Shown: piece by piece, positions 22,273 to 34,200 of the stretch | How positions within the stretch are numbered: the first letter of the stretch is position 1 | Layout: the number at the start of each line of letters is the position of its first letter | Assembly: GCA_947561715.1 (NCBI GenBank) | Contig: OX387197.1 | Coordinates: 18,274,266 to 18,338,265, forward strand | Reading direction: 5' to 3' | DNA length: 64,000 nucleotides | Source of the DNA: Ascidia mentula | Lineage: Eukaryota; Chordata; Ascidiacea; Phlebobranchia; Ascidiidae | Notes under the pieces: model-generated | The model's input: only the letters and a program-made list of their open reading frames with translations | Told to the model about the DNA's origin: nothing | Database searches by the model: none | Translations under genes and position numbers: made by a program

Positions 22273-24525
22273 ATTTATGGAATGAATAAAGTGTTAATAG
22301 TGCAATTGCACCTCCAATTTGTAAATTAACTGAGTGTTGTGTATCAGCTTTATCCGACCCTCATAATTTATGTGTTCATATTTTTATGTGTGTTTTTATC
22401 AATCTTTGGCCAGATAGGTATAAAGTTAAATGTTTAAATTTGTGTTGTTTGAGTTTCAAGTGAAATCATGTGCCAAATTTGTTGTGTGAAAGCATGAATC
22501 TGTAGCTTTAATAACCAGACATGTTTTGCAGGCTAATGTTCCTCAAATAATAAGGTTTGCTTTTTGTGTAACTTCTTGCTTGTCATGGAACCATCTGAAG
22601 TTGAAAATACATTCACAACGAAACAGTTCAGGCCAAACCTAACTATGGTAAGAGCTAGAGGTTTTAAATTCAGTGAATATACATGTTCTAAGCTTTTTTT
22701 GCAGGAATGGGAATATCTTTCCTAGGTCGATAGGTGATGAGATTGGGTCAAGGTTAGTTATGTTGGATGTGAGTTGAATCTATTTGCTTCTGTTACTTAT
22801 AAGTTAACATGATAATATAATCTTTGTACTTTTTTGAAGAACTACTGCTTATGTAGGCTGTAAAAGGAGTTAGCTAAAGGATTCTGTCAGACTTGCAGCT
22901 AAATTGTTTATTTATTTTATAAATTTGGTAATGTGTTCTCTAAAATATTGGATAAAATTACAGGCATATCTATAAGTCAATTCCATTTTTGTCTCTATTA
23001 CAATATTATTGCCTCGATTAATATTTAAAGATTGATACATTTTATGCTGCAATATACCTGTGTGGATGAAAACGCAAGTAAAAAAACCTGTTTGACAAAA
23101 CATAATTTTTGATAATCTGGAAATTAGATTAGATTAACAAGCTATTTTTCTTTAGTTCATTGAACTAGAAAAAAATTATGTAGTTGACTAAGTCTGCATT
23201 CAGTAAAAACCAGGTCAGCATAAATGTTAGTATAATAAGAAATGACAGAAAGTGTGATTGAATTTTGTTCTAAAAAACAGCTGGTGGATGAAAGATGAAA
23301 CAATATACTGTTCATTTTTTGTGGGAAATGAAACTATGCAAATTGAACATACGTTTTGTAGCACTGTATTTTTGTTTATGTTATAGAAGTAAGCGGTTCT
23401 GTGAGATGTTTTAATTTTAGGCATTGCAACCCATGAAAAGTATACTTAAACTCTGAATAACACAAAAAAAATTATGAACATTTTGGCTCTGTTAAAAGTG
23501 TAGTGGAAGTGGATTATATTACATTAAAATCAGATGACCAAGTATTATTTGATATAGAAAGAATGGGAATAAGGTGCACTGGAGGATGTGAAGAAACAAA
23601 TGATGACATATAGAACAAAAGTCAGTATTTAATACCTGGAGACAAATTAAGAGGAAAAATGAGGTTTCTGGTAAGTGTCACTTTTTCTTTGTGTGTTAAC
23701 AATACAGTTAATGTAGGTTTGAATTTGCAGATACCCCTAAGAATCAATATGGAGGCAACCTTTTGGTTGGGAACCTTATTGCAAACTACCCATTATCAGT
23801 TGGAAGTCACAGTGGTGTTGCTTGCAAGAATGAAACTATTGTGTTTCTCTAGTGACATGCACAATTTATGAGTCTGCAAGATTTACATTGTATTATTGTT
23901 CTGCACTGATTGTTTAAAATACTGTTAAAATATTTCAGTGCTATGACTACAAGGCCAAAAATAATGACTACAGTGAAATATTACTCTTGCTTACAGATGG
24001 TCCAGAATTTAGAATGTGTTGGTGTGAACTGACTTATATTTAATGTTTTTGAGGTTGCTATGCCAGTATACATTTTCTACTACTTGATGTGTATGTCTAT
24101 ATAACTGAACTCTTATATTGTCTTACACTAGAGCTTATAAACCATTTTATGTTTCTCTTTTTGCAAAGCAATGTATTTTCAATATTGCTATATCCAAAAA
24201 TGTTTCATGACCATTTTACAACATTAAGATATTTTCACATAAATATAACAAAAACAACTGCTAAAAGTATACATATTAAAAAAAGGATTTGCATGTTTGC
24301 AAGTAAAATGTGTTACCTAACATTGTTGGGTAGAATATTAGTTTGTTTCATCAAATTTGATGTGTGCAATTTAATTGATTAGCTGTTATGAAGTAGCTTT
24401 GTTTTTTGGCAGTTGATTTACGTTTTTTATTAAATTTGTTTAAAAATCTATGTGTAAACAATTCAGTGTATTAATTTACACAGTGTAACAGATTTAATTT
24501 ATGTAAACCTGTTTCAAAAAATTTC
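22273..24525. other. Spacer between aminoacylase copies 1 and 2
   Basis: Holds copy 1's poly(A) signal (22285-22290), a possible broken unidentified gene (22587-23866), and from about 24120 the start of the duplicated unit shared with the region upstream of copy 3. Confidence 0.6.
22587..23866 (+). pseudogene. Possible degenerate multi-exon gene, family not recognised
   Basis: Several stretches look like old exons. An ATG at 22585-22590 starts a frame containing TTKQFRPNLTMVRARGFKF. A splice-bounded piece at about 22705-22752 reads NGNIFPRSIGDEIGS. At 23505-23670 a frame reads VVEVDYITLKSDDQ and RCTGGCEETNDD, then a stop, then GDKLRGKMRFL before a GT donor. At 23731-23866, after an acceptor, a frame reads TPKNQYGGNLLVGNLIA and ends in a stop. 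The in-frame stop and the poor joins argue for a decayed gene. I do not recognise the family. Confidence 0.28.
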
Positions 24526-27500
24526 ATGGAGCCACAAGCTGTAACAAAATTTCGAGAATATGTCCGAATAAAAACTGTCCATCCTGAACCAGACTATGGT
24601 TAGTGTTTGTGACTATGTATTTTCATGCACTTCATTTCAATTTTCTGCTACAATTTGCAGACACTGCAATTAGCTTTCTTGATGATTATGCGAAAGATCT
24701 TGGTTTGGAGGTTAATCATGTAAAGGTATGTGAAAACAAAATACAGGTTAATTTCTTCAACAAATTGTTATGGTAAACAATTGAACTTGTAATTTTGCAA
24801 TTTCTGCATGGTATGTCAATTCCTTGTATAGCAAACAGCTACTTTTGGGGTGGCTTTCTGAGGTCAGCTTTCAGAGTAAATAAGCATGATAATTAAAATG
24901 AAACAATTTGAAAAAACACCGTGTGTTTAGATTAATCAGGATGGTGTAAAAAGAACTATTGTTGTCATGACATGGAGGGGAAAGAATCAAAATCTGAAAT
25001 CCATTATGTTGCATTCCCACACTGATGTTGTACCTGTTTATGAGGTAACAAATTTGTGCGAAATTATAATAAACTGAAGTTTTTATTACTTTTTTTGTTT
25101 ATCCCTTTTTGTTATGCAGGACCAGTGGAAGTGTGATGCTTTTGCTGCAATCAAACAACCTAACGGTGATATATATGGACGTGGCACTCAAGACATGAAA
25201 TGCGTGGGTATTCAGTATTTGGAGGCAATTAGAAGATTAAAACAAGATGGGCTGCAGTTTGAAAGAGATATCCATTTGACATTTGCTCCAGGTTGTTACA
25301 ACATATTAAACTGCTTACTCATGTTTGAAAATTTTTTATGTTACAAAAACAGATGAAGAGATTGGAAGTGAGTATGGTGCAAAGGCATTCAGCAAAATGA
25401 AAGAGTTTTTTGATCTGAATGTTGGAATCATACTGGATGAAGGACTTGCAAATATCGACAACAAGTATACAGCATATTATGGAGAAAGAAGCCTTTGGTG
25501 TAGGTTTTTCTTTTAAAATATTAAAATCAATGCAGGAATCCTTTTTGATCATAAGGTTTAACTTCTTGAGTTTTCCTGCCCAGTGGCGCCAAGTCCGGGG
25601 GGCGGGAGGGGGTCATGCCCAATTTTGCACTGCGACATGCTGACGCGCTTGCTAGGAGTGGAAATTAAAGCTGTAAATAACTGGGAATGTCAGTAAATTG
25701 ACTCGCATTGTGTGAAACCTGTCGTCAAGTGAATTGGATTGTCGTGCTTAAATTTGCCATTGTTGCCAAACATGTTGCATGGTTACCAAACATGTTGCAT
25801 GGTTACCAAACATGTTGCATTGTTACGAAACATATTGCATTGTTACGAAACATTTTTATTTGCTTAACTTCAAGAAATTGAGAGTTTGATTTCTTGGAAT
25901 TACCTGTATATTCTCCATGGCTGACAGAGACTCAGTAATGGATAAGCTCAAAATGGTGATGAATAATCCTAAGTCATCTGTCTCCACACAAAGCCGAAGC
26001 CGACAGTTCAGTCGCACCTTATTTTAACATTTTTGTTACTGTTGGTTAACTTCGTTGTTTTGTTGTTTTTAGAGATACCGATGATGCCTGCAAGTCAGGC
26101 AAAATATATATGTCGAAAAAAAATAATAAAGACAGATGACTTAGGATTATTCATCACCACTTTAAGAAATTGGGTCAAAAGTGGCCTCGTAATTGCAATA
26201 GCATTGGCTTTTCTCAGTGTAAACCATTTTTTGCGCTGCGGAACAAAAATAAAAATACTTTTAATACCAGGCTACACTATGTATTTTTTTTGTATGTTTT
26301 CTTGACCTCATTAACGCACAATTAATCAATATGTTTTTAGGGATAAGGATAAAAGCTGAAGGTAAGCCAGGCCATGGTTCACGGTTTATAGAAAATACTG
26401 CAGGGGAAAAGCTTGTAAGTTCGGAATTAATATATTCAAATTGTTTCATAATTTTTTAACCATTCTGTAACTCTGTATCCACTAACAGATGAAGGTCATC
26501 AACACCATGCTGAACTTCAGAGCTGAGGAGAAGAAAAAAATGAAACAAAACTGCCGTTGTCATCTTGGTGAAGTCACAACCGTAAATCTAACAATGTTGG
26601 AGGTGCAGTAAAGTTTTCTTACTACAAAACTAATCGCCATTATGTGTAACCTAAGCTAGAAAATAGGCAAATTCCATGGGTATATCAGGGCTGGACAATC
26701 CCTTGCCGAGTCATGCAAGGTGATTATTACCAGTTTATTTTCCAATACTGTTAAATTTATTTTAAACTATTACAATTTGAAAGTAATTTTAGTATGCAAA
26801 TTCATTACCTCTTTGACATAATTACCAATAATCTTACTTGCAGGGTGGAGTTGCATATAACATAGTACCAGCGGAATTGCATGCAGGCTTTGACATTCGC
26901 ATTCCACCTTCAGTTAATTTGAAGGTTGTATTATTTAAATGTGTTTTTTTGGACAACTGTTGCATATTTTTGACTTTGTTATTTAGGATTTTGAACAAAA
27001 ACTTTGGAAGTGGTGCAAGGAGGCTGGTGATGGAGTAACCTTTGAATTTATACAGGTTTGTGAAGAATATTACATTATCCATTGTTTATAGAAGTGAATA
27101 TTGTGAAATGTTGTTACAGAAAAGTTCCAACAGTGATCTGACATCAACTGATCCAAATAACCCATGGTGGAAAGCTTTTACAGATGGAATCAAGAAACTG
27201 TAAAACACAAAAATTCTGTTGGATAATTTTTAAAAATGAAGTTTTTTTTACAGGAACATTGAGTTAACAAATCAAATATTTTCTGGAGCTACAGACAGTC
27301 GATTTTTTAGAGCAGTAAGTTGTTACATGCACTAACAACTAATGTTTGTAACTAAATTTTATTGTTAAAATAACTTATTTCATTGCCATGGTTGCATTTC
27401 ATAATTGTAACCTAAGCTCACATGTAGGCTGGCTTTCCTGCAATTGGGTTCAGTCCAATACGGAATACACCAATTTTGCTTCATGACCACAATGAGTTTC

Positions 27501-27580
27501 TGAATGAAAAGGTTTTTATGGAGGGAATTGATGCTTACTATGCAATAATACCAAGCTTAGCAAGTGTACCATCATTTTGA
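24526..27580 (+). CDS. ACY1: Aminoacylase-1-like M20 metallopeptidase, copy 2
   Basis: Twelve exons with the same structure as copy 1: 24526-24598, 24661-24725, 24931-25044, 25120-25291, 25353-25499, 26341-26414, 26489-26602, 26844-26924, 26987-27055, 27120-27199, 27254-27314 and 27428-27580. They give 400 residues with all junctions in phase. Motifs [34 protein letters not shown] and LLHDHNEFL are intact, so catalysis is expected. Intron 5 is about 840 bp, against 105 bp in copy 3, because of an insertion that includes a 20 bp tandem repeat. Poly(A) signal AATAAA at 27680. It is nearly identical to copy 3 in exons and in many intron segments. Confidence 0.93.
25580..26320. other. Extra DNA in intron 5 of aminoacylase copy 2 (origin unknown)
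   Basis: About 740 bp absent from the matching intron of copy 3. It begins with a GC-rich block (CAGTGGCGCC at 25582, then a G-run), then the 20 bp tandem repeat, then an ATG frame at 25918 reading MADRDSVMDKLKMVMNN that soon stops. The CAGTGGCG start resembles hAT-type ends, but no matching right end was found, so I leave the class open. Confidence 0.5.
25758..25853. repeat. Tandem repeat, about five 20 bp units
   Basis: Units resemble CCAAACATGTTGCATGGTTA and drift to TACGAAACATATTGCATTGT at the right. It sits inside the insertion in intron 5 of aminoacylase copy 2. Confidence 0.9.
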
Positions 27581-28150
27581 TTAACATATTTCACTTCCGC
27601 ATTGCTACTTTCGTGTTTATAGCTTTGAGTACAATCCTTTATGGTATGTTTCGCTTTGATAAAAGCTGTTGCCTAACACAATAAAATGTGGTACTTTTGT
27701 ACTAAACTCCTTTCAATGTATGACACATCTGAGCTTATGAACCTGTTTATGCTTTTCATGTAGCTAAAAAACAATGTATTTCAATGTTGTGAAATGAATA
27801 ATTTCTACCGGAGTAAGATTTAGACCAAATTCTGTAATATCCAAAATCAGTGACAGTTTTATAACATTTAGGATATTTTCATGCAAATGTAATAAAAAAA
27901 ATTATTGATATGTGCACATTGAAAATAACACATGATTGTTGAATTTGTCAAAAATTGGTAAAAAGCATATTACATTGTTTTACCAAGCACAATACGAGCA
28001 ATTATTTGGATTAATTAGCTGTTATGAATTATCTTTGTTTATAATCTGTTATTCATACTTTTGCGAAATTTGTTCCAAAATCACTTTGCAATAAGTCAAA
28101 TACATGTATTTACACAGATTTAATGTTTGTAAAACTCTTTTTAAAATTTC

Positions 28151-30655
28151 ATGGAGCCACAAGCTGTAACAAAATTCCGTGAATACGTCTGTATAAAAAC
28201 TGTCCATCCTGAACCAGACTATGGTTAGTGCAGGTAACCTATGTATTTTCATGCACTTCATTTGTAACTTTCTGCTTCAATTTGCAGACACTGCGATTTG
28301 CTTTCTTGATGATTATGCGAAAGATCTTGGTTTGGAGCTTAATCATGTAAATGTATGTGAATCTAACAATGTTGGAGGTTTAGTAGTGTTTTCTATCTAC
28401 AAAAAATTAGTACCATTGTGTGTAACCCAAGCTAGAAAATATGCAAATTCTATTGGTTTATAACAAGGGTCGGCAATCCCAGACTGAGGCATGTAAGGTA
28501 ATTGATTGTTACATGCCAAGTGATTTATCAGTTTATATTACAATACTGTTAAAGGTATGTGAAAATAAAAAGAAGTTGATCTTTTAAAAAAAATGTAATG
28601 CTTTACATTTTGCATGTTAAATGGTGTGATAGTTTATTTGTTTGGCAAACTGCTAATTTTTGACGGGTTTTCAAAGTTTGTTCAACGAAGCATTTGAATA
28701 TAAGCACGATAATGAAAAAAAAGTTTCACATGTGTTTAGATAAATCAAGATGGTGTAAAAAGAACTATTGTTGTCATGACATGGAGGGGGAAGAATCAAG
28801 ACCTAAAATCCATTATGTTGCATTCCCACACTGATGTTGTACCTGTTTATGAGGTAACAAATTTGTGCAAAATAATAATAAACTGATGTTTTTGTTTTGT
28901 TTATCCCATGTTTGTTATGCAGGACCAATGGAACTGTGATGCTTTTGCTGCAATCAAACAACCTAACGGTGATATATATGGACGTGGCACTCAAGACATG
29001 AAATGTGTGAGTATTCAGTATTTGGAGGCAATTAGAAGATTAAAAAAAGATGGGCTGCAGTTTGAAAGAGATATCCATTTGACATTTGCTCCAGGTTGTC
29101 ACAACATATTAAACTGCCTACTTATGTTTGATAATCTTTAAATACTACAAAAACAGATGAAGAGATTGTAAGTGAGTATGGTGCAAAGGCATTCAGTAAA
29201 ATGAAAGAGTTTTTCGATCTCAATGTTGGAATCATACTGGATGAAGGACTTGCAAATGTCGACAACAAGTATACAGCTTATTATGGAGAAAGAAGCCTTT
29301 GGTGTAGGTTTTTTTTCTTTTTCTACATATTGACCAACTATATTTAAAGCTTGTGGTCATTGTTGTTATGTTTTGTGGTATCTGATTAAACATTACTCAT
29401 GTTTTTAGGGATAAGGATTAAAGCTGAAGGTAAGCCAGGCCATGGCTCACGTTTCATAGAAAATACTGCAGCAGAAAAACTTGTAAGTTCAGAATTAACA
29501 TATTTTTGTTGTTTCATAATATTTTTTAACATACTTGCAGATGAAAGTCATCAACACAATGCTGAGCTTCAGAGATGAGGAGAAGAGGAAAATGGAACAG
29601 AACTGCCATTGTAATCTCGGTGAAGTCACAACCGTAAATCTAACAATGTTGGAGGTGTGTGGTAGCGTTTTTTAACTACAAAACTAAGTGCCATATATGT
29701 GTGACCCAAGCTAGAAAATATGCAAATTCCATGGGTATATATCAGGGGTCAGCAATCCCTTGCCAAGACATGCAATGTCATTGTGTGTAACATGCCAAGT
29801 AATTTACTTGTTTATATACCAATACTGTTAAATTTAATTGAAACTATTACAATGTGAAAACAAAACTATTCCTGACGTTTTCCATTTTGACATAATTTTT
29901 AAACAGCATTACAATTATATTACCTGCAGGGTGGAGTTGCATATAACATAGTACCAGCAGAACTGCAAGCCGGCTTTGACATTCGCATTCCACCTTCAGT
30001 TGATTTAAAGGTTATATCAACTTGAACGTTTTTTGTTTTTAACTGTTGCATGTTGTTGCCTTTGAGCAGAATTTTGAAGAAAAACTTTGGGATTGGTGCA
30101 AGGAGGCTGGTGATGGAGTGTCCTTTCAGTTTATAGATGTTTGTGAAGAATATAACATTATCCAATATTTATAGAAATTAACAACATGCATTGTATACAG
30201 AAAAGTTCCAACAGTGATCTGACATCAACTGATCCAACTGACCCGTGGTGGAAGGCTTTTTCAAATGGAATCAAAAAATTGTAAAATTCAATTTTTTTCT
30301 GTTAATTTTTTACCAAAACAAGTTTTTTTACAGGAACATTGAGTTAACAAGTCAAATTTTTTGTGGATCTACAGACAGTCGATTATTTAGAGCAGTAAGT
30401 TGTTGCATGCACAAGCAACTTGTAACTAAATTCTAATGTTCAGAATAACTTATTTTATTGCCATGGTTGCATTTCACAATTGTAACCTAAGCTTACATGT
30501 AGGCTGGCTTTCCTGCAATTGGGTTCAGTCCAATACGGAATACACCAATTTTGCTTCATGACCACAATGAGTTTCTTAATGAAAAGGTTTTTATGGAAGG
30601 AATTGATGCTTACTATGCAATAATACCAAGCTTAGCAAATGTACCATCATTTTGA
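28151..30655 (+). CDS. ACY1: Aminoacylase-1-like M20 metallopeptidase, copy 3
   Basis: Twelve exons: 28151-28223, 28288-28352, 28740-28853, 28923-29094, 29157-29303, 29409-29482, 29541-29654, 29930-30010, 30070-30138, 30201-30280, 30334-30394 and 30503-30655. They give 400 residues. Catalytic motifs match copy 2, except that the residue after DEEI is Val (DEEIVS); the Glu pair is kept. Two donors have lost the usual last-exon G: exon 2 ends AAT|GTATGT and exon 9 ends GAT|GTTTGT, where copy 2 has AAG and CAG. Intron 2 holds a displaced copy of intron 7 sequence. The gene may be intact but less efficiently spliced. Poly(A) signals at 30734 and 30755. Confidence 0.9.
28353..28563 (+). repeat. 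Displaced copy of intron 7 sequence inside intron 2 of aminoacylase copy 3
   Basis: The stretch from 28361 to about 28553 matches the end of exon 7 (TCTAACAATGTTGGAG) and the following intron of the same gene family (29640-29850; also 26590-26765). It is flanked on both sides by GTATGTGAA (28353-28361 and 28555-28563), which is the intron 2 donor itself. The original donor context AAAG|GTATGTG is now at the right end. Confidence 0.82.
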
Positions 30656-31246
30656 TTAACACATTTCAGTTCCGTATTGCTACTTTCGTGTTTATAGCTT
30701 TTCAGTACAACATTTTTTGGTATGTTTCGCTTCAATAAAGCTGTTGCCTAACACAATAAAATGTGGTACTTTTGTACTAAACTCCTTTCAATGTATGACA
30801 CATCTGAGCTTCAAGTTGTTGCCGCCCTAAAACACAACAAAAATTATGGTGCTTTAGAAATCGTAGGTCTAGATTGTAGATGTTAATGTACAGAAATTTT
30901 GAAGTGTTTTTCTAGCCCAGAGCCTTTAAAACTATTTCTAGCATGCCAAAACAAAGAAATTTGCAACAAAGAATTCGAATACATTCCTGCTCCTAATATG
31001 TGTTGTGACACACGAATAATTACTCCACCATTTCATGATGTGTGATTTAGCTTGTGTGACGCCTGAGCAGAAATTTGTTCAATTTTTAGGCGAGCGTTTA
31101 TTTATTCGCAAAGATAAGCACGATGTTTGTGCTTTATGCGCCAGCAGCCGAAAGCACGTGGTTACGCACGTGGATCTAGGAACTGTTTGTTTACTTCGCA
31201 GACCGTGGTATTGTCGTTGTCACAGGGAATACTGAAAAGGTAAGGA
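30656..31246. other. Intergenic between aminoacylase copy 3 and pseudouridine enzyme
   Basis: Contains copy 3's poly(A) signals. No gene is seen. A short open frame at 31035-31235 has no family resemblance and is more likely promoter or 5'UTR of the next gene. Confidence 0.6.
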
Positions 31247-34200
31247 ATGCTTCGTTGCTCACAGATATTACTGCCAACACGTACATCTTTGAGAAAATGG
31301 GCTTTCTTTTGCGCAAACCACGAATCAAAGCCGATCAAGATACACGAAGATGTGCAAAAGGCCTTGCAAAACAACCAACCAGTTCTGGCTTTGGAAAGTA
31401 CTATTATCACTCATGGCATGCCGTATCCACAAAATTTAAAGTTGGTCTATCGGTGCATATGCCTTATAATTGAGTTAAATTTACCCCACAATTTTATTTG
31501 CAGAACTGCAGTAGATGTTGAAAATATTGCCAGAAAACATGGAGTGATACCAGCAACTATTGGTGTTATTGATGGAACTATTCATGTTGGTAAGAATTAC
31601 TTCAAAAATGTTTGCAAATGGAAATTGCTCTTTCTATATGAAGGTTCAAATAAATTGTTCTTGTTAAAGGCATGAAAAATGAGCAGCTAAAGCAGCTTTC
31701 CACAAACAAAGAAGCAGTAAAGTTGTCTAAACGAGACATTCCAGTTGCATGCACAAATATGTGGTCAGGTGGTACAACTGTATCGGCTACAATGCTCATT
31801 GCTCACTGGTAACAAATGACCATTGTAATTTATCTTAGTATGGCACTGCTGTTTAATTTCAGGTGTGGAATAGAAATCTTTGCCACTGGTGGTGTTGGTG
31901 GTGTCCACAGAATGGGAGAAAATACTATGGATATCAGCACTGACCTCAGACAACTTGGACAAACACCAGTGACAGTTGTTTCTGCTGGTGTGAAATCTAT
32001 ATTGGACATCCCAAAAACCTTAGAGTATCTGGTAATTCTAATTTTGTTGATCTTGTGTGCATATAGGTTTTTGTAATTTTAGAACTGGCCAGTCTAAACA
32101 AATTAGTATTTCTGCTTGAAAGTGGTTGAATATTCTAAATTTGTTACACAGGAAAAATCCAAGACAGGAAAAATTAGAACATTTTGTATTTACTTTCCAT
32201 AACTTTATACTAATTCAATTTATCAAGCCATTTCTAGAGCTCCAAAAGGAGGAAAATACGATCACACCAGTATAAGATCTTTATTTAAAAAATTTTAATT
32301 TCGACTATTGGCATCTTCAGTTTCTGTCTGAAAACAGAAGAGCAATAAAAAAATAAATTAAATAATTAAAAAAAAAAACACAACAAAAACAAAATAAGTT
32401 ATATTGCTTTGCAAAGACAGATCCGTCGGTTATCGATCTGCAAAGGCTGATTCCTGCAGTCAAATTTCTGACGTTTTTTTCTATTTATCAAGCCATTGTC
32501 AAATAAGCCAAATCCATTTTTTAAAGGAAACAGAGGGTGTCACTGTTGCAACTTTTGGCAAAACAAAAGACTTTCCAGCCTTTTTTACACAAACCAGTGG
32601 ATCCCAGTCACCTGCAAATGTTACAACAATCGACAATGCAGTAAAACTAATTCAAATGCACAAAACTTTGAACATGCAAAGTGGTATTTTAATTGCTGTC
32701 CCAATTCCCAATGCACATGCAGATGTCGGTAAAGAAATAAACCGAGCTATTCTACAAGCAGTGGAAAAGTGCAGGTACACTCGATTGTCAGTATAAATCT
32801 GTAGTGTGGTTGTGTAAACTTCACATTAATCTATACAGAGAATTAGGAATTGAAGGAAATGCAGTGACACCTTACATACTCGATCAAGTTAATCAGATGA
32901 CCAAAGGAGCCTCCCTCACTGCAAGTAAGTTGTTGTAATAATGTCATTTAAATAAAGACTTCTTTGTTACAAATGCCTGGTTTAGTTTTATTGATGTTAT
33001 TTATTCATATGGTTGTGCAACTTTGAAAATGTGGATCCAAACCATAACTGCAGATGATAGTCTGACGATCACTACCCATTCAGTGATAATACTACACACA
33101 TGAATTATGTGAATATATAAGACTGACTGTTAAACAACTTTATTCGCACGAGCTTTCGCGAGATTGATCTCGCGAAAGCTCGTGCGTATAAAGTTGTTTA
33201 ACAGTCAGTCTCTTATAAAAGCAGTGCACAAGCAAGCATATAGTCATAGATCAGAGACAGACACGACAAACTGAAGAAAGTGAATATATAAATAAAAGAT
33301 GGGAAGGAGTTCAAATTTATTTCCTTTGTATTGTGGTTGTGCATTTTAATTTAAACAAATTTGTTATTTTGGTAGTACCAAATATTGTGGCCATATTTTT
33401 TGCAGATATTGCTTTAATTAAAAACAATGTTGACATAGCTGCCAGGATTGCTTTTGGAATGAAGAATTTAAAACAAAAACAGCATTACACATCAGCGAAA
33501 CATTCAGGATACCCAGTATGACAATGTTGTTGCATTTCACTCTTGCTTAATCATATTTTAAATTTTTCAACTTGGCAGGTTATTATTGGTGGCTGCAATG
33601 TGGACATTGTGTCCAAGTGTTTAGATGATATTCATGGTGAGGGACCTAGTAACCCAGCCACCATTACACAGTCATTTGGTGGTGTTGGACGAAACATTAC
33701 TGGTATGACACTTAGACACATGACTTTTTCTGCTTTTTATTTTGTGGGTAAAAGTACAAATATCAGTGATAGTATGTATTGTTTTCAGAAACCTTGTGGC
33801 GATTGCAAAGTAAACCTGTAATGATCACAGCAGTTGGTAATGACCTTCTTGGTGACATGGTGTCAAAGCATTTTAAAGACATGGTATGGATATACTGTGA
33901 TAGTTTTAATAGTTTGCAATAAGCCATATAAGGCTATTTAGGAAATTCAAAAGACTCAAGCAAGTCTCTGTCAAAATTCTAGATCAAACCATTTGCTACT
34001 TGTAGCACACTTTAGGATATGGTCAACAAAACAAAAAGAAATCATTCCATGAAGCCTACATTTAGTTATTGCAATGACAAGATAACACATGCACTTTACT
34101 TATGTTATGCAGGGCTTAACAGAACCTGTTAGAATAGACACACACAACACTGGTGTGTACAATGCTGTATTTAAGAAAGATGGGGAGGTGGAAGTTGGAG

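Larger units (their letters stand above)
24120..30810 (+). repeat. Tandem segmental duplication holding aminoacylase copies 2 and 3
   Basis: Two units of roughly 3.1-3.6 kb (about 24120-27735 and 27735-30810) share exons, introns, the 3' flank (ACTTTCGTGTTTATAGC; CACAATAAAATGTGGTAC) and about 400 bp of upstream DNA. Exon differences are few and mostly conservative, so the duplication is recent relative to copy 1. Confidence 0.88.
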
